From: Aerococcus viridans
GTDB taxonomy: Bacteria; Bacillota; Bacilli; Lactobacillales; Aerococcaceae
Assembly (NCBI RefSeq): GCF_002871935.1
Contig: NZ_PNHQ01000008.1
Span: 30,163 to 94,162, forward strand
Length of the DNA: 64,000 nucleotides
Reading direction: 5' to 3'
Of this stretch, positions 36,701-48,693 are shown one piece after another (within the stretch, counting starts at the first letter, position 1; each line of letters begins with the position of its first letter). The notes beneath the pieces are model-generated. The model did not search any database. It worked only from the letters and a program-made list of their open reading frames with translations, and was not told the origin of the DNA. The translations under genes and the position numbers were made by a program.

Positions 36701-39700
36701 TTAGTTTTCTTGAATTCTTGAGTAGTCAATTGGCGTAATTTCAGTATCTACGTCTGCTTCTTCTCCGTAGATTAATTGTTGTGTATCACCAATTTTTTTC
36801 GGTTCCATATCACGGTAGCGAGACATACCTGTACCTGCAGGGATGATCTTACCGATAATAACATTCTCTTTTAATCCAAGTAAGTGGTCTTCTTTACCAC
36901 GAATTGCTGCGTCAGTTAAGACTTTAGTTGTTTCTTGGAATGAAGCTGCAGATAGGAAACTGTTTGTTTCTAAGGCAGCTTTAGTAATACCTAATAATAC
37001 TGGGCGAGCAGTTGCAGGTAGTTCACCTGAACGGATTGCTTCAGCGTTGGCATCTGTAAAGTCGGCTGTATCCATTAATTTACCTGGTAACAAGTCTGTT
37101 GAACCTGGGTCAAGAACACGTACTTTACGTAACATTTGACGAACCATAACTTCCACGTGTTTATCGTTGATGTCTACCCCTTGAGAGCGGTATACACGTT
37201 GAACTTCATCTAACATGTACGTTTCAACAGTTAGTGTGTTCGTTACACGTAGTAAATCTTTAGGATCGATTGAACCTTCTGTCAATTGTTGACCACGATA
37301 AACAGTATCGCCCTCAGCTACACTCATACGCGCTGTGTAAGGCACTTTATACTCACGAGAGTCCGTCATACCCTTAACAAATACTGTTTTCGTACGGCTT
37401 GCTTCATCTTCTTCAATTGCTTCAATTTCACCAGCAACTTCTGTAATGACCGCACGACCTTTTGGATGACGTGCTTCAACAATCTCTTGAATACGAGGTA
37501 AACCTTGAGTGATATCATCACCGGCAACTCCACCAGTATGGAACGTACGCATTGTTAACTGTGTACCTGGTTCACCAATAGATTGCGCTGCAATTGTTCC
37601 GACTGCTTCCCCTACTTCTACCTCTTGGTTAGTAGATAGGTCGCGTCCATAACAATGTTTACATACACCATGGCGAGTATTACATGTAAACGCTGAACGA
37701 ATTGTTACTTGCTCAACACCAGCTTCAACGATACGACGAGCAGTTTGTTCATCAACTAATTCGTTGTGGTGTGCAATAATTTCGCCTGTTTCTGGATGAC
37801 GTACTTCTTTTTGTAAGTAACGACCAGTCACACGTTCTTCAAGTGATTCAATTACTTCGTTACCATTCTTAATTGCTTCAATCGCTAAACCACGGTCAGT
37901 ACCACAATCTGCTTCACGAATGATGACATCTTGTGCAACGTCTACAAGACGACGAGTCAAGTAACCTGAGTCGGCTGTCTTAAGGGCCGTATCGGTCATA
38001 CCTTTACGAGCACCGTGAGTTGAGATAAACATTTCTTGCACGGTTAGACCTTCACGGAAGTTAGACAAGATAGGTAACTCAATGATCTTACCATTAGGTC
38101 CGGCCATCAAACCACGCATACCCGCAAGTTGCGTAAAGTTAGAGATGTTACCACGAGCACCTGAATCGGACATGATGAAGAATGGGTTATCTTGATCAAG
38201 TGATTGCATTAAGGCTACTTGGATGTCATCTTTTACTTTATTCCAAGTATCGATAACTTGATCATAACGTTCGTCATCTGTAATCAAACCACGACGATAT
38301 TGTTTTGTAATCTTGTCTACTCGGTCATGTCCTTTTTGGATTATTTCCGCTTTAGATTCAAGGTTTGTAATATCTGCCACTCCTACAGTAATACCAGAAC
38401 GTGTAGAGAATTTGAAACCTAAATCTTTCATTTTATCTAAGATAATTGAAGTTTCAGTAATCTTAGATACTTTAAATACTTGTGCGATGATACGTGCTAA
38501 GTATTTTTTCTTGAATGGTGAAACCATATCTTGACGACTGATAAACTCTTTCACATCTGTACCTGGTTCCATAATAAACTTATCTGATAGAGATGATTCT
38601 AAGTTTTCAGTTGTTGGTTCATTAATGTATGGGAACTCTTCTGGCATAATTTCGTTAAAGAATAATTTACCAATTGTTGTCACCATCAATTTACCTTTTT
38701 GGTTTTCAGTCCAAGGTTTTTTAGGTAAAGCATCTGTTGGGAAAGCAACACGTGTATGTAATTGTACATAACCGTTAGTATAAGCAATATGTGCTTCATT
38801 AATTGAAGATATTAACATGCCTTCACCTATTACTTCAGGCTCTTCCATTGTAAGGTAGTAGTTACCTAAAACCATATCTTGAGATGGTGTAACAACCGGT
38901 TGTCCATCTTTAGGGTTCAAAATATGCGTAGCAGCTAACATTAATAAGCGTGCTTCTGCTTGCGCTTCTTCACCTAACGGTAAATGGACGGCCATTTGGT
39001 CACCATCGAAGTCGGCATTATAAGCTTCACACACAAGTGGGTGAAGACGAATCGCTTTACCTTCAACCAATACTGGCTCAAAGGCTTGGATACCTAAACG
39101 GTGTAAGGTAGGTGCACGGTTTAATAGAACTGGGTGTTCACGAATAATTTCACCTAAAACGTCCCATACATCTTCATCCTGGTGCTCAATCTTACGTTTA
39201 GCATGTTTCACATTAATCGCCATATCACGGGCTACCAATTCACGCATTAAGAATGGTTTGAATAATTCAAGGGCCATTTCTTTTGGTAAACCAGCTTGAT
39301 ACATCTTCAATGATGGACCCACAACAATTACAGAACGACCAGAGTAGTCTACACGTTTACCAAGTAAGTTTTGACGGAAACGTCCTTGTTTACCTTTAAG
39401 CATGTGTGACAATGATTTCAACGGACGATTACCTGGACCAGTAACTGGACGGCCACGGCGACCGTTATCAAATAAGGCATCCACTGCTTCTTGTAACATA
39501 CGTTTTTCGTTTTGCACGATAATATTTGGTGCATTTAAGTCTAATAGACGTTTCAAACGGTTGTTACGATTAATTACACGGCGGTATAAATCATTCAAGT
39601 CAGAAGTAGCGAAACGGCCACCATCTAACTGAACCATCGGACGTAGTTCTGGTGGGATAACTGGAATAACATCCATAACCATCCAAGATGGGTCGTTACC

Positions 39701-40357
39701 AGATTTACGGAAAGCATCTAAAACGTCTAAACGACGGATTGCACGTGTACGCTTTTGACCTTTGGCTGTTTTCAATTCTTCTTTTAATTCAGCAACTTCG
39801 CTATCAATTTGAACTTGTGATAACAAGGTCTTGATTGCATCAGCACCCATTGCTGCTTTGAAGCCTTCACCATACTCACGTTTATTATCGCGGTATTCTT
39901 TTTCAGATAGCAATTGTTTGTAATCTAATGGTGTATCACCTGCATCAGTTACAACATATGAAGCAAAGTAAATTACTTCTTCAAGAGAACGTGGGCTCAT
40001 GTCTAACATCAAGCCCATACGAGATGGGATACCTTTGAAGTACCAAATATGTGTTACAGGTGTTGCTAATTCAATGTGACCCATACGTTCACGACGTACT
40101 TTAGAACGTGTAACTTCAACGCCACAACGGTCACAAACAACACCAGCATAGCGAACACCCTTGTATTTACCACAAGAACATTCCCAATCTTTAGAAGGTC
40201 CAAAAATTCTTTCATCGAATAGACCTTCTTTTTCTGATTTAAGTGTACGGTAGTTGATGGTTTCGGGTTTCTTAACCTCACCATAAGACCAAGATCTGAT
40301 CTTATCTGGTGAAGCCAACCCGATACGCATGCTTTCAAATCTATTTACATCTACCAA
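36701..40357 (-). CDS. rpoC: RNA polymerase beta' subunit
   Basis: 1218 residues. The N-terminal zinc motif [19 protein letters not shown] is near residues 60-78, the catalytic [12 protein letters not shown] is near 450, and the second zinc site [13 protein letters not shown] is near 880. The start is TTG at 40357 with GGGAGG 8 nt upstream; a near-by ATG in another frame is not used. 32 bp after rpoB and co-transcribed. Confidence 0.98.
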   Translation of the reverse strand: MVDVNRFESMRIGLASPDKIRSWSYGEVKKPETINYRTLKSEKEGLFDERIFGPSKDWECSCGKYKGVRYAGVVCDRCGVEVTRSKVRRERMGHIELATPVTHIWYFKGIPSRMGLMLDMSPRSLEEVIYFASYVVTDAGDTPLDYKQLLSEKEYRDNKREYGEGFKAAMGADAIKTLLSQVQIDSEVAELKEELKTAKGQKRTRAIRRLDVLDAFRKSGNDPSWMVMDVIPVIPPELRPMVQLDGGRFATSDLNDLYRRVINRNNRLKRLLDLNAPNIIVQNEKRMLQEAVDALFDNGRRGRPVTGPGNRPLKSLSHMLKGKQGRFRQNLLGKRVDYSGRSVIVVGPSLKMYQAGLPKEMALELFKPFLMRELVARDMAINVKHAKRKIEHQDEDVWDVLGEIIREHPVLLNRAPTLHRLGIQAFEPVLVEGKAIRLHPLVCEAYNADFDGDQMAVHLPLGEEAQAEARLLMLAATHILNPKDGQPVVTPSQDMVLGNYYLTMEEPEVIGEGMLISSINEAHIAYTNGYVQLHTRVAFPTDALPKKPWTENQKGKLMVTTIGKLFFNEIMPEEFPYINEPTTENLESSLSDKFIMEPGTDVKEFISRQDMVSPFKKKYLARIIAQVFKVSKITETSIILDKMKDLGFKFSTRSGITVGVADITNLESKAEIIQKGHDRVDKITKQYRRGLITDDERYDQVIDTWNKVKDDIQVALMQSLDQDNPFFIMSDSGARGNISNFTQLAGMRGLMAGPNGKIIELPILSNFREGLTVQEMFISTHGARKGMTDTALKTADSGYLTRRLVDVAQDVIIREADCGTDRGLAIEAIKNGNEVIESLEERVTGRYLQKEVRHPETGEIIAHHNELVDEQTARRIVEAGVEQVTIRSAFTCNTRHGVCKHCYGRDLSTNQEVEVGEAVGTIAAQSIGEPGTQLTMRTFHTGGVAGDDITQGLPRIQEIVEARHPKGRAVITEVAGEIEAIEEDEASRTKTVFVKGMTDSREYKVPYTARMSVAEGDTVYRGQQLTEGSIDPKDLLRVTNTLTVETYMLDEVQRVYRSQGVDINDKHVEVMVRQMLRKVRVLDPGSTDLLPGKLMDTADFTDANAEAIRSGELPATARPVLLGITKAALETNSFLSAASFQETTKVLTDAAIRGKEDHLLGLKENVIIGKIIPAGTGMSRYRDMEPKKIGDTQQLIYGEEADVDTEITPIDYSRIQEN

Positions 40358-40389
40358 GGGGCCAACCTCCCTTATCTAATTCGCCCAAA

Positions 40390-43300
40390 CTATTCATTTA
40401 CTTGTTTTTGTGCAGTAATTTCACTTACTTGTGATTCAACAGTTGCATCTGCACCAACTGTGTTCTCTGTGTTTTCTTGATCTTTTTTAGGGAATCCTGG
40501 TGTTATTTCATCCATGTCACGTAAATCTACTGCTTTCTTATCAGAGTCTAGTACTTCAATGTCTAGACCTAATGATTGCAATTCTTTAACCAATACACGG
40601 AATGATTCTGGTACACCTGGTTTTGGAATTGGTTCACCTTTAACGATAGCTTCGTATGTTTGTACACGTCCTACAACGTCATCTGACTTGTAAGTCAGAA
40701 TTTCTTGTAATGTATATGCCGCACCGTATGCTTCTAGTGCCCAAACCTCCATCTCACCAAATCTTTGACCACCGAATTGCGCTTTACCACCCAATGGTTG
40801 TTGTGTAACAAGTGAATAAGGTCCTGTAGAACGTGCATGTAATTTGTCGTCGACCATATGAGACAGTTTTAAGTAGTACATAACCCCTACAGAAACACGG
40901 TTGTCGAACGGTTCACCTGTACGACCATCATAAAGAACAGTTTTAGCATCACTTGCCATACCCGCTTCTTTGATTGTTTCCCATACGTCTTCTTCGTTTG
41001 CACCATCAAATACTGGTGTTGCAATATGAATGCCCATTTCACGAGCTGCCATACCTAAGTGCAATTCTAATACTTGTCCGATATTCATACGAGAAGGTAC
41101 CCCTAGAGGGTTTAACATAATATCAACTGGTGTACCGTCAGGCATGTAAGGCATGTCTTCTTGAGGTAAGATACGAGACACAACCCCTTTGTTACCATGA
41201 CGTCCAGCCATTTTATCCCCAACTTGAATCTTACGTTTTTGGATAATATATACACGAACTAACATAGAAACACCTGGTGATAATTCGTCGCCGTTTTCAC
41301 GGTAAAAGACTTTCACATCGTTAACGATACCACCACCACCGTGCGGTACACGTAATGATGTATCTCGAACTTCACGTGCTTTTTCACCGAAAATCGCGTG
41401 TAATAAGTGCTCTTCTGCTGATAATTCAGTTACACCTTTAGGCGTTACTTTACCAACTAAGATGTCCCCATCTTTAACTTCTGCCCCGATACGGATGATT
41501 CCACGTTCATCAAGATTACGCAATGCGTCTTCACCAACGTTAGGAATTTCACGAGTGATTTCTTCAGGTCCTAATTTAGTATCTCGCGCTTCCGATTCTA
41601 ATTCATCAATATGAATTGAAGTGTAGACATCGTCTTTAACTAAACGCTCAGACATGATAACCGCATCCTCGTAGTTATAACCATCCCAAGTCATGAAGGC
41701 GATTAGCGGGTTTTGACCTAAAGCCATTTCCCCTTTCTCCATTGAAGGACCGTTTGCTAGGATTTCTCCCGCAGTTACGTTTTCTCCAAGAGTCACGTTA
41801 GGAGTTTGGTTATATGATGCTGAGGCATTTGAACGGTGGTATTTGATTAATGGGTACTTATCTAAAGCACCGTCTTCACGACGTACACGGATTTCACGTG
41901 CATCAACGTATTCTACAACACCATCGTACTCAGCAACGACTGCAGCGCCTGAGTCAGCTGCTGCTTTATGTTCCATACCAGTACCAACTAGTGGTGCATG
42001 TGGTTGTAACAATGGTACAGCTTGACGTTGCATGTTGGCACCCATTAAGGCACGGTTAGAGTCATCGTTTTCCAAGAAAGGAATGGATGCTGTTGCAACA
42101 GACACTACCTGCTTAGGTGAAACGTCCATGTAATCTACACGCTCAGGTTTCACTTCGATATTCTCTTCAACATAACGCGCCATTACCACGTCTTCAGCAA
42201 ATGAACCGTCTTCGTTCAAGATAGAGTTCCCTTGAGCGATAACAAAATTATCTTCTTCATCAGCTGTTAAGTAGTCGATACGGTCTGTTACTTTATGTGT
42301 ATTCCAATCTACACGGCGATATGGTGTTTCAATAAAACCAAATTCATTAATTTTCGCATATGATGCCAAGTTGTTGATCAACCCGATATTTGGTCCCTCA
42401 GGTGTTTCAATCGGACACATACGGCCATAGTGAGAGTAGTGAACGTCACGAACTTCATATCCAGCACGGTCACGTGTCAAACCACCAGGTCCTAAGGCTG
42501 ATAGACGACGTTTGTGTGTCAACTCACCTAATGGGTTTGTTTGGTCCATGAATTGCGACAATTGAGAAGAGCCAAAGAATTCTTTAATTGATGCTACAAC
42601 AGGACGAATGTTGATTAATTGTTGTGGTGTTACTTTTTCAATATCTTGAATAGACATACGTTCACGAACCACACGTTCCATACGAGATAAACCGATACGG
42701 AATTGGTTTTGTAACAATTCACCAACTGAACGGATACGACGGTTACCTAAGTGGTCGATATCATCCGTCTTACCAATACCTTCATATAAACCTAAGAAGT
42801 AGTTTAATGAAGCCAATACATCAGCAATCGTTAAAGCGCGAGCTTCTTTACCTGGGCTAGCGTTACCGATGACATTGATGGTACGGTCAGCATCTTTTGG
42901 TGCTTGGATTTTAATAATTTGTACATCAACAGGTTCTGTTAGTACAGCATCATCATTTGGATACAACGTTGTCACATTTAAACCATTGTCGAAGTAAGGT
43001 GCTAATTTGTCCATTACCTCACGGTTTAATTCAGTACCTTTATCCGCTAAGATTTCACCAGTTTCTGGGTCAACTAAAGTTTCAGCCAAGATTTGGTTGA
43101 ATAGGCGGTTTTTAATATCTAATTTTTTATTGACTTTATAACGACCAACTGCTGCTAAGTCATAGCGACGTGGGTCAAAGAAACGAGCAGTTAGTAAGTT
43201 ACGAGAAGATTCTGCTGTCTTTGGTTCACCTGGACGTAGACGTTCGTAAATTTCTTTTAAAGCTTCTTCTGTACGAGAATCAGATAGGTCTTTATGTACA

Positions 43301-43971
43301 TCTTTCTCTAAGGTTAGTTCTAAAGTTTCGCTTTCTCCAAAGATTTCGCGAATTTGGTCGTCAGAAGAGAACCCTAAAGCGCGTACCAATACTGACATTG
43401 GCACTTTTCGTGTACGGTCAATACGTACATATGAGATGTTTTTTGCATCTGTTTCCATCTCTAACCATGCACCACGGTTAGGGATTACAGTAGTTCCGAA
43501 TGATTGACGTCCATTTTTGTCTAATTTGTCATGATAGTAGACACCTGGAGAACGCACTAATTGAGAAACGATTACACGTTCCGCACCGTTGATGATAAAC
43601 GTACCACCGTCAGTCATTAATGGGAAATCACCAAAGAAAACTTCTTGATCCTTGATTTCTCCAGTTTCTTTATTCATTAAACGCAATTTAACATAAATTG
43701 GCGCTGAATAGTTTGTGTCCTGTGCACGTGCTTCAGCTAAGGTATATTTAGCTTCTTTAAATGAATAATCAACAAATTCTAAGGCTAATTTACCTGCATG
43801 ATCTTCAATAGGAGAAATGTCTTCAAACATTTCTTTCATCCCTTGATCCAAGAACCATTTATATGAGTCCGTTTGGATTTCAATCAAATTTGGCAATTCT
43901 AGCACTTCATTAATACGTGAGTAACTGCGGCGAACGCGATGTTTACCGAAATTGACATTATGCCCAGTCAT
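40390..43971 (-). CDS. rpoB: RNA polymerase beta subunit
   Basis: 1193 residues. The rifampicin region is visible ([21 protein letters not shown] near 475-495, with normal residues), as are [13 protein letters not shown] near 920 and the C-terminal [30 protein letters not shown] clamp. The C-terminal extension after about 1160 is polar. Leader and promoter are described separately. Confidence 0.98.
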   Translation of the reverse strand: MTGHNVNFGKHRVRRSYSRINEVLELPNLIEIQTDSYKWFLDQGMKEMFEDISPIEDHAGKLALEFVDYSFKEAKYTLAEARAQDTNYSAPIYVKLRLMNKETGEIKDQEVFFGDFPLMTDGGTFIINGAERVIVSQLVRSPGVYYHDKLDKNGRQSFGTTVIPNRGAWLEMETDAKNISYVRIDRTRKVPMSVLVRALGFSSDDQIREIFGESETLELTLEKDVHKDLSDSRTEEALKEIYERLRPGEPKTAESSRNLLTARFFDPRRYDLAAVGRYKVNKKLDIKNRLFNQILAETLVDPETGEILADKGTELNREVMDKLAPYFDNGLNVTTLYPNDDAVLTEPVDVQIIKIQAPKDADRTINVIGNASPGKEARALTIADVLASLNYFLGLYEGIGKTDDIDHLGNRRIRSVGELLQNQFRIGLSRMERVVRERMSIQDIEKVTPQQLINIRPVVASIKEFFGSSQLSQFMDQTNPLGELTHKRRLSALGPGGLTRDRAGYEVRDVHYSHYGRMCPIETPEGPNIGLINNLASYAKINEFGFIETPYRRVDWNTHKVTDRIDYLTADEEDNFVIAQGNSILNEDGSFAEDVVMARYVEENIEVKPERVDYMDVSPKQVVSVATASIPFLENDDSNRALMGANMQRQAVPLLQPHAPLVGTGMEHKAAADSGAAVVAEYDGVVEYVDAREIRVRREDGALDKYPLIKYHRSNASASYNQTPNVTLGENVTAGEILANGPSMEKGEMALGQNPLIAFMTWDGYNYEDAVIMSERLVKDDVYTSIHIDELESEARDTKLGPEEITREIPNVGEDALRNLDERGIIRIGAEVKDGDILVGKVTPKGVTELSAEEHLLHAIFGEKAREVRDTSLRVPHGGGGIVNDVKVFYRENGDELSPGVSMLVRVYIIQKRKIQVGDKMAGRHGNKGVVSRILPQEDMPYMPDGTPVDIMLNPLGVPSRMNIGQVLELHLGMAAREMGIHIATPVFDGANEEDVWETIKEAGMASDAKTVLYDGRTGEPFDNRVSVGVMYYLKLSHMVDDKLHARSTGPYSLVTQQPLGGKAQFGGQRFGEMEVWALEAYGAAYTLQEILTYKSDDVVGRVQTYEAIVKGEPIPKPGVPESFRVLVKELQSLGLDIEVLDSDKKAVDLRDMDEITPGFPKKDQENTENTVGADATVESQVSEITAQKQVNE

Positions 43972-44173
43972 TAAAAGCCACCTCTCCGAAATTTAAACTG
44001 TTAGAATTTAATGAGAATTTAATAAGAAATTACTCATTAAGGCCTTTTTACCCTAAAAATGGGCAAAAAAATAACAAAAGATGATTTGACTTCCCTGCCA
44101 GTATCTTTTGTTGTCGCCTAGAAACGCGCCCGGACAATATTTCGGAACGTTCCAATCCAATTAATAATATACA
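43972..44173 (-). promoter_or_regulatory. rpoB leader with intrinsic terminator (possible Lacto-rpoB motif)
   Basis: Transcription is predicted to start near 44173. A hairpin with 10-bp stem AACAAAAGAT/ATCTTTTGTT (44112-44103/44082-44073) and a 20-nt loop is followed by ATTTTTTT, that is a terminator about 90 nt before rpoB. A conserved RNA named Lacto-rpoB is known ahead of rpoB in Lactobacillales; position fits, but I cannot confirm its consensus. The T run is followed by GCCCATTTTTAG, also found in two other leaders here. Confidence 0.65.
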
Positions 44174-44179
44174 GATTTT

Positions 44180-44207
44180 ATTATACACCTTTCCCACATA
44201 TTGTCAA
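44180..44207 (-). promoter_or_regulatory. Promoter of rpoBC
   Basis: Reverse strand TTGACA (44207-44202), a 16-nt spacer, TATAAT (44185-44180). Confidence 0.85.
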
Positions 44208-44417
44208 TCATTTATGTTAGTTAAGAATTCATTTTCAGATTTTATAAAAATCAACCTAAAGAAACACTATATGTACTATTTTGTACATAATTGTTCCTAA
44301 AAGTAAGAAAAAATTGTCAAATATGCAAATTTTCGATTTTTTTCACAATTAGGCGTATAATGTAGCCCGTAAGCAAATGATACTTACGACAAACATAGTC
44401 CTTTGGAGGTAATACGA

Positions 44418-45782
44418 ATGAAATACGTTATAGTAGGAACTTCACATGCAGGTTTCGAAGCTGTACAAACACTATTAAAAGCAGACACAAATGCAGAGAT
44501 CGTTGTGTTCGAAGCTGGTTCTACCGCTTCATTCTTATCATGTGGTATTCAATCCTATCTAGAAGACATTTCAAAATCTTTAGATGAATTACATTATGCA
44601 AATGAAGCATCATACAAAGAACAAGGCGTTGATATCCGCATGAATACAAGTGTGATTGCAATCAACCCTGATACTAAGGAAATTACTACACGTAACGCTA
44701 ATGGTGAAGAAGCCACAGAAAGTTACGATAAACTATTGCTTTCTCCAGGTGGCGTACCAGGAACTATTCCTAATGTAGATGACCAACACGAAAATATCTT
44801 CTACTTACGTGGTAGAGACTGGGCAGATAAAGTGAAAAAACGTATGGCTTCAGCTAAAAAAGCCGTTGTCGTTGGTGCCGGCTACATCGGTATCGAAGTA
44901 GCAACTGCTTATGCACAAGCTGGTATTGATGTTACAGTTGTTGATTTCGTAGATTCAATCTTACCAACTTACCTTGATAGTGAATTCACTAATCTTCTAA
45001 CAAAACATATGGAAGACAAAGGTATGAAGATCAAAACTGGTGAAGGTGTTAAAGAATTTAAAGTTAACGAAAACAATGAAGTAACTGCTGTTGTTACAGA
45101 CAAAGGAACTTACGAAGCTGATACAGTTGTGATTAGTGTAGGGGTTAGACCAAACACTAAGTGGTTAGAAAATACGCTGGCACTTGATAGCCGCGGATTC
45201 GTTGAAGTAAATGACCATATGGAAACATCTGTAAAAGATGTCTATGCCGCTGGAGATGCTACTGCGATTCCTTTCGCACCAACAAACGACAAAGCTTACA
45301 TTGCTTTAGCAACTAACGCTCGTCGCCAAGGTGTTATCATGGCTCGTCATGCAAGTGGTGATACAGAAGCTAAAATTGGTCGCGTAAACGGTACATCCGG
45401 TCTTGCTGTATTTGACTACAAATTCGCTACTACTGGTATCAAGGATGCTAACGCAAAATCTTACCAAGGAAACGTAAAATCTGTATATAAAGAGGACCTA
45501 ATCCGTCCTTCATTTATGCATGATGAAGAAAAAGTATTAATGAAACTTCACTATGACGCTGATAACGGCCGTATCTTAGGGGCACAGTTAATGTCAACTT
45601 ACGACATTCTTCAAGCGATTAACGCGGTTTCTGTAGCAATTGAAGCGGAATGGACTGTTGACCAATTAGCACAAGCTGATTTCTTCTTCCAACCAGAATT
45701 CAACCGTCCTTGGAACTTCTTAAATGTCTTGGCACAAGAAGCACAAGGTCAACCATACGGTGCAGACACAATGATTTTCTAG
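44418..45782 (+). CDS. NADH oxidase (pyridine nucleotide-disulphide oxidoreductase family)
   Basis: A 454-residue flavoprotein. MKYVIVGTSHAGFEAVQTLL binds FAD, SFLSCGIQ holds the redox cysteine near residue 42, VVVGAGYIGIEVATAYAQAG (near 155) binds NADH, and YAAGDATAIP is the second FAD motif. This pattern fits water-forming Nox enzymes; CoA-disulphide reductases are the main alternative. The ATG at 44418 has GGAGG 8 nt upstream, and TATAAT lies at 44356-44361. TTCACAA half-sites near the promoter hint at Rex control but are weak. Confidence 0.88.
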   Translation: MKYVIVGTSHAGFEAVQTLLKADTNAEIVVFEAGSTASFLSCGIQSYLEDISKSLDELHYANEASYKEQGVDIRMNTSVIAINPDTKEITTRNANGEEATESYDKLLLSPGGVPGTIPNVDDQHENIFYLRGRDWADKVKKRMASAKKAVVVGAGYIGIEVATAYAQAGIDVTVVDFVDSILPTYLDSEFTNLLTKHMEDKGMKIKTGEGVKEFKVNENNEVTAVVTDKGTYEADTVVISVGVRPNTKWLENTLALDSRGFVEVNDHMETSVKDVYAAGDATAIPFAPTNDKAYIALATNARRQGVIMARHASGDTEAKIGRVNGTSGLAVFDYKFATTGIKDANAKSYQGNVKSVYKEDLIRPSFMHDEEKVLMKLHYDADNGRILGAQLMSTYDILQAINAVSVAIEAEWTVDQLAQADFFFQPEFNRPWNFLNVLAQEAQGQPYGADTMIF

Positions 45783-45821
45783 TCGAACATTTCACTAAAG
45801 AGATATAACATCCTTTATAAT

Positions 45822-45866
45822 AAAAAACAGGTAGGTAGATTCCATGAATCTACCTACCTGTTTTTT
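45822..45866 (+). terminator. Bidirectional terminator between nox and the betaine operon
   Basis: A nearly perfect stem AACAGGTAGGTAGATTC/GAATCTACCTACCTGTT with an A run before and T run after, serving both convergent genes. Confidence 0.9.
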
Positions 45867-45884
45867 ATATATATAGAAGAAATT

Positions 45885-46754
45885 TTATTCTAACCAACCA
45901 TCAACCGTTTCACGATTAGCTTCAATCCAATTATCTGCTGCTTCTTCTGGCTCTACATCTGTTGCTAACTCTTCCATAACAGAAGACATATCTTCAACTT
46001 CCCAGTAGAAGTTATCAATAATTTTATAAGCTTCTGGATTGTCTTCCTTGAAACCTTCTCGTACATATGAATGTATTTCCTCAGAGCCACCAAAGACATT
46101 ATTTGGATCTTCAAGCATTTTAAGGTCATAATCCATAAACATCCAGTGTGGTTTCCAACCGGTAACAACTATTTCCTCTTCATTATTAATTGCTTGTTCT
46201 AATTCAGCAATCATAGCACCTGTTGAACTAACAGAGACGTTCCAACCAGATAGGTTATCATACTCTTTAACAGCATTTTGGGCATTAACCGAAACACCTG
46301 CCCCTGGCTCTATCGCTGTTATAGTGGCGCCATCTTCATCCGTAAGATCTTCAATTGAATTGACATCTTCCATATGGGCTGGAACGGTTAATGAAGACAT
46401 AGCTCCTTCTAAGTTAGCACCTAAATCAACCATTGAGTCACCATATTCATCCGCATAGGCTTGGTGCGTAACTGGCACCCAACCACCAACCATAGCATCT
46501 GCTTGCCCTTCAGCAACGGAACTCCACATAACGGCTGGGTCTACTGTTGTGATTTGTACATTAAATCCTGCTTCTTCAAGCACTTGCGCTAAAACAGTTG
46601 TTGAGGCTATTTCAGATTCCCAATTCACAGTTGCTAGATTCACTGTTTGACCCCCAGCACTTGAGCCTACAGTTGTTTTATACGAATCTTCACTGCCAAA
46701 GGTAAATAATAACCCAACAATAATTGCTACGCCTAAACTAATTTTCTTAAACAT
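45885..46754 (-). CDS. Glycine betaine/proline-binding protein, second copy (OpuAC-like)
   Basis: A 289-residue substrate-binding protein. The betaine-binding features AVMWSSVAEGQADAMVGGW and VVTGWKPHWMFMDYDLK are present. The N-terminus (MFKKISLGVAIIVGLLFTFG) is one hydrophobic segment with no lipobox cysteine, so it is either cleaved by signal peptidase I or stays membrane-anchored. The start is the ATG at 46754 with GGGAG upstream. It is a paralogue of the upstream gene, separated from it by an intrinsic terminator, so it is made in lower amounts or from another promoter. Confidence 0.88.
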   Translation of the reverse strand: MFKKISLGVAIIVGLLFTFGSEDSYKTTVGSSAGGQTVNLATVNWESEIASTTVLAQVLEEAGFNVQITTVDPAVMWSSVAEGQADAMVGGWVPVTHQAYADEYGDSMVDLGANLEGAMSSLTVPAHMEDVNSIEDLTDEDGATITAIEPGAGVSVNAQNAVKEYDNLSGWNVSVSSTGAMIAELEQAINNEEEIVVTGWKPHWMFMDYDLKMLEDPNNVFGGSEEIHSYVREGFKEDNPEAYKIIDNFYWEVEDMSSVMEELATDVEPEEAADNWIEANRETVDGWLE

Positions 46755-46813
46755 TTTTACACTCCCGAAAATAATCTTCTTTAGTGGCAATATTCGACGA
46801 CTTACTTTTATAA

Positions 46814-46850
46814 AAAACAGGAGGGGCTAATAGTGCCTCACTCCTGTTAT
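46814..46850 (-). terminator. Terminator between the two betaine-binding protein genes
   Basis: 8-bp stem AACAGGAG/CTCCTGTT (46848-46841/46823-46816) followed on the reverse strand by TTTTTATAAAAG. Confidence 0.75.
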
Positions 46851-46916
46851 AAGCTTGTTGAGACGTTATTATTCATTAAATGTTATGAATAGTATTGTGT
46901 CAAAGCTTTTATTTAA

Positions 46917-47813
46917 TTATTCTTCAACAGCTAACCATTGATCAACTGTTTCTTGGTTCTCTTCAATCCAAGCTTGGGCTGCAGTTTGTGGATCTGCTCC
47001 TTTATTGATTTCTGCCATTACAGATTCCATATCTGCGACTTCCCAATAGAAATTATCTAAAATCTGGTAAGCTTCTGGCATATCATCTTGTAGCCCTTGA
47101 CGAACCATTGTGTTGATTGTTTCTCCTTCACCAAAGACACCTTTTGGATCTTCTAAGTACTTCAAGTCATACTCTTGGAACATCCAGTGTGGAGACCATC
47201 CAGTAATAACGATATCTTCTTCATTGGCAATAGATGTACCAAGTTCAGTTGTCATCGCACCTGAAGATGATGTTTGTACAGTCCAACCTTGTAAGTTACT
47301 ATAAGTACCAACTGCATCTTCAGCAGCTGCGACTACACCAGCACCAGGCTCAATACCTGTAATCGTTTGGTTTGCTTCATCACTAAGATCTTCGATTGAC
47401 TGTACATCTTCCATATAAGTTGGTACTGTTAATCCTGTGATTGCACCTTCTAGGTTCGGACCTAAATCTTCCATTTGGTCACCATATTGTTCATACTGTG
47501 GTGCATGTGTATTTGGTAACCAAGCACCAACCATCGCATCCGCTTCATTTGTTGCAACTGATGACCACATAATGGCATTATCTAATGGCGTCGTTTCTAC
47601 CGTATAGCCTGCTTGACGTAAAACCTCTGCGATTACATTTGTAGAAGCAATTTCAGTATCCCAAGTTACGTAAGACAAGGTAATATTGCCTTTGCTTTCA
47701 CCAGAAACAAGATTAAAGACGTTGGTTTTGTAAGCATCAGCGCTTCCGAAAGTAAGAATTAATCCTAAGATTGCAACGACTGCAATCCAGATACCCTTAA
47801 GTTTTTTCTTCAA
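46917..47813 (-). CDS. Glycine betaine/proline-binding protein, first copy (OpuAC-like)
   Basis: A 298-residue substrate-binding protein with AIMWSSVATNEADAMVGAW and VITGWSPHWMFQEYDLK, the tryptophan-rich pocket for quaternary amines. The N-terminus (MKKKLKGIWIAVVAILGLIL, then TFGSADAYK) is hydrophobic with no lipobox cysteine. It is 22 bp after the permease gene and so is the main partner of the transporter. Confidence 0.9.
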   Translation of the reverse strand: MKKKLKGIWIAVVAILGLILTFGSADAYKTNVFNLVSGESKGNITLSYVTWDTEIASTNVIAEVLRQAGYTVETTPLDNAIMWSSVATNEADAMVGAWLPNTHAPQYEQYGDQMEDLGPNLEGAITGLTVPTYMEDVQSIEDLSDEANQTITGIEPGAGVVAAAEDAVGTYSNLQGWTVQTSSSGAMTTELGTSIANEEDIVITGWSPHWMFQEYDLKYLEDPKGVFGEGETINTMVRQGLQDDMPEAYQILDNFYWEVADMESVMAEINKGADPQTAAQAWIEENQETVDQWLAVEE

Positions 47814-47835
47814 AATGGATTCTCCTTTCTTTAAA

Positions 47836-48693
47836 CTAGCTATTTTTATCAGATGTTAAACGGTTTGTTAAGCGGTCAATCAAGATTGCTAAGATAACAA
47901 TTGCTAGACCTGACACAAATCCTGAACCTACTGATGCACGTTGTAGAGCGGTTAAGACTTGACGACCTAGACCAGGCGCACCAATCATTGACGCTGTAAC
48001 AACCATAGATAACGCAAGCATAACTGTTTGGTTTACACCAGCCATGATAGTAGATTTAGCTAAAGGTAATTCCACTTTGAATAATTTTTGTTTACCAGTT
48101 GAACCAAAGGCATCTGCTGCTTCTACTAACTCAGTAGAAATTTGTTTAATACCTAGTTCAGTGAATCGTACTGTTGGTGGTAACGCAAAGATAACTGACG
48201 CAAAGGTACCTGGTACGATACCAATACCAAAGAAAGCAACGGCTGGAATCAAGTATACAAAGGCTGGCATTGTCTGCATGAAATCTAGAATAGGTTTCAA
48301 GATATTGTGGACAGTTTTATTTTTCGCTGACCAAATTCCTAAAGGTACACCAATAATAATTGAAATCACACTAGATACAAGTACCAATGTTACTGTATTC
48401 ATTAATTCTGACCATAAACCTTGGTTTAAGATATACCCTAAACCAACTAATGCAAAGGCTGATAGTGATAATTGTTTCTTACTAGCAAAGTAAGCAATCA
48501 CTGCTACTATTAAAATGAAAGCAAATGGCGGAATTAATAATAGTAAGTTGGTAATACCGTTCATAAAGGCCGTACCACCGTTTTGGATGGCACCAAAAAG
48601 ACCTGATAATGTGATGGTTAACCAGTTTGTTGCTGCTTCAACCCAATCCGCAACTGGCAGTTGTGGAATTGGATACATCGCTAAATTAAACAT
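47836..48693 (-). CDS. Glycine betaine ABC transporter permease (OpuAB/ProW-like)
   Basis: A 285-residue membrane protein with about six to seven hydrophobic helices and the permease EAA-type loop VEAADAFGSTGKQKLFKVEL near residue 185. In many lactic bacteria the binding domain is fused to this subunit; here it is encoded separately. It overlaps the ATPase gene by 8 bp. Confidence 0.92.
   Translation of the reverse strand: MFNLAMYPIPQLPVADWVEAATNWLTITLSGLFGAIQNGGTAFMNGITNLLLLIPPFAFILIVAVIAYFASKKQLSLSAFALVGLGYILNQGLWSELMNTVTLVLVSSVISIIIGVPLGIWSAKNKTVHNILKPILDFMQTMPAFVYLIPAVAFFGIGIVPGTFASVIFALPPTVRFTELGIKQISTELVEAADAFGSTGKQKLFKVELPLAKSTIMAGVNQTVMLALSMVVTASMIGAPGLGRQVLTALQRASVGSGFVSGLAIVILAILIDRLTNRLTSDKNS

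Noticed and set aside
44281..44361. Rex-type operator at the nox promoter
   Set aside because: Only partial TTGTnAA and TTCACAA half-sites, not arranged as one palindrome; reported only as a weak hint in the gene entry.
45807..45822. Fourth copy of CATCCTTTAT near the nox terminator
   Set aside because: A 10-mer match without the AGTCGAG flank or the following hairpin; treated as chance.
48044..48493. 149-codon forward ORF inside the betaine permease gene
   Set aside because: Antisense shadow of the permease; no start signals and no family resemblance.
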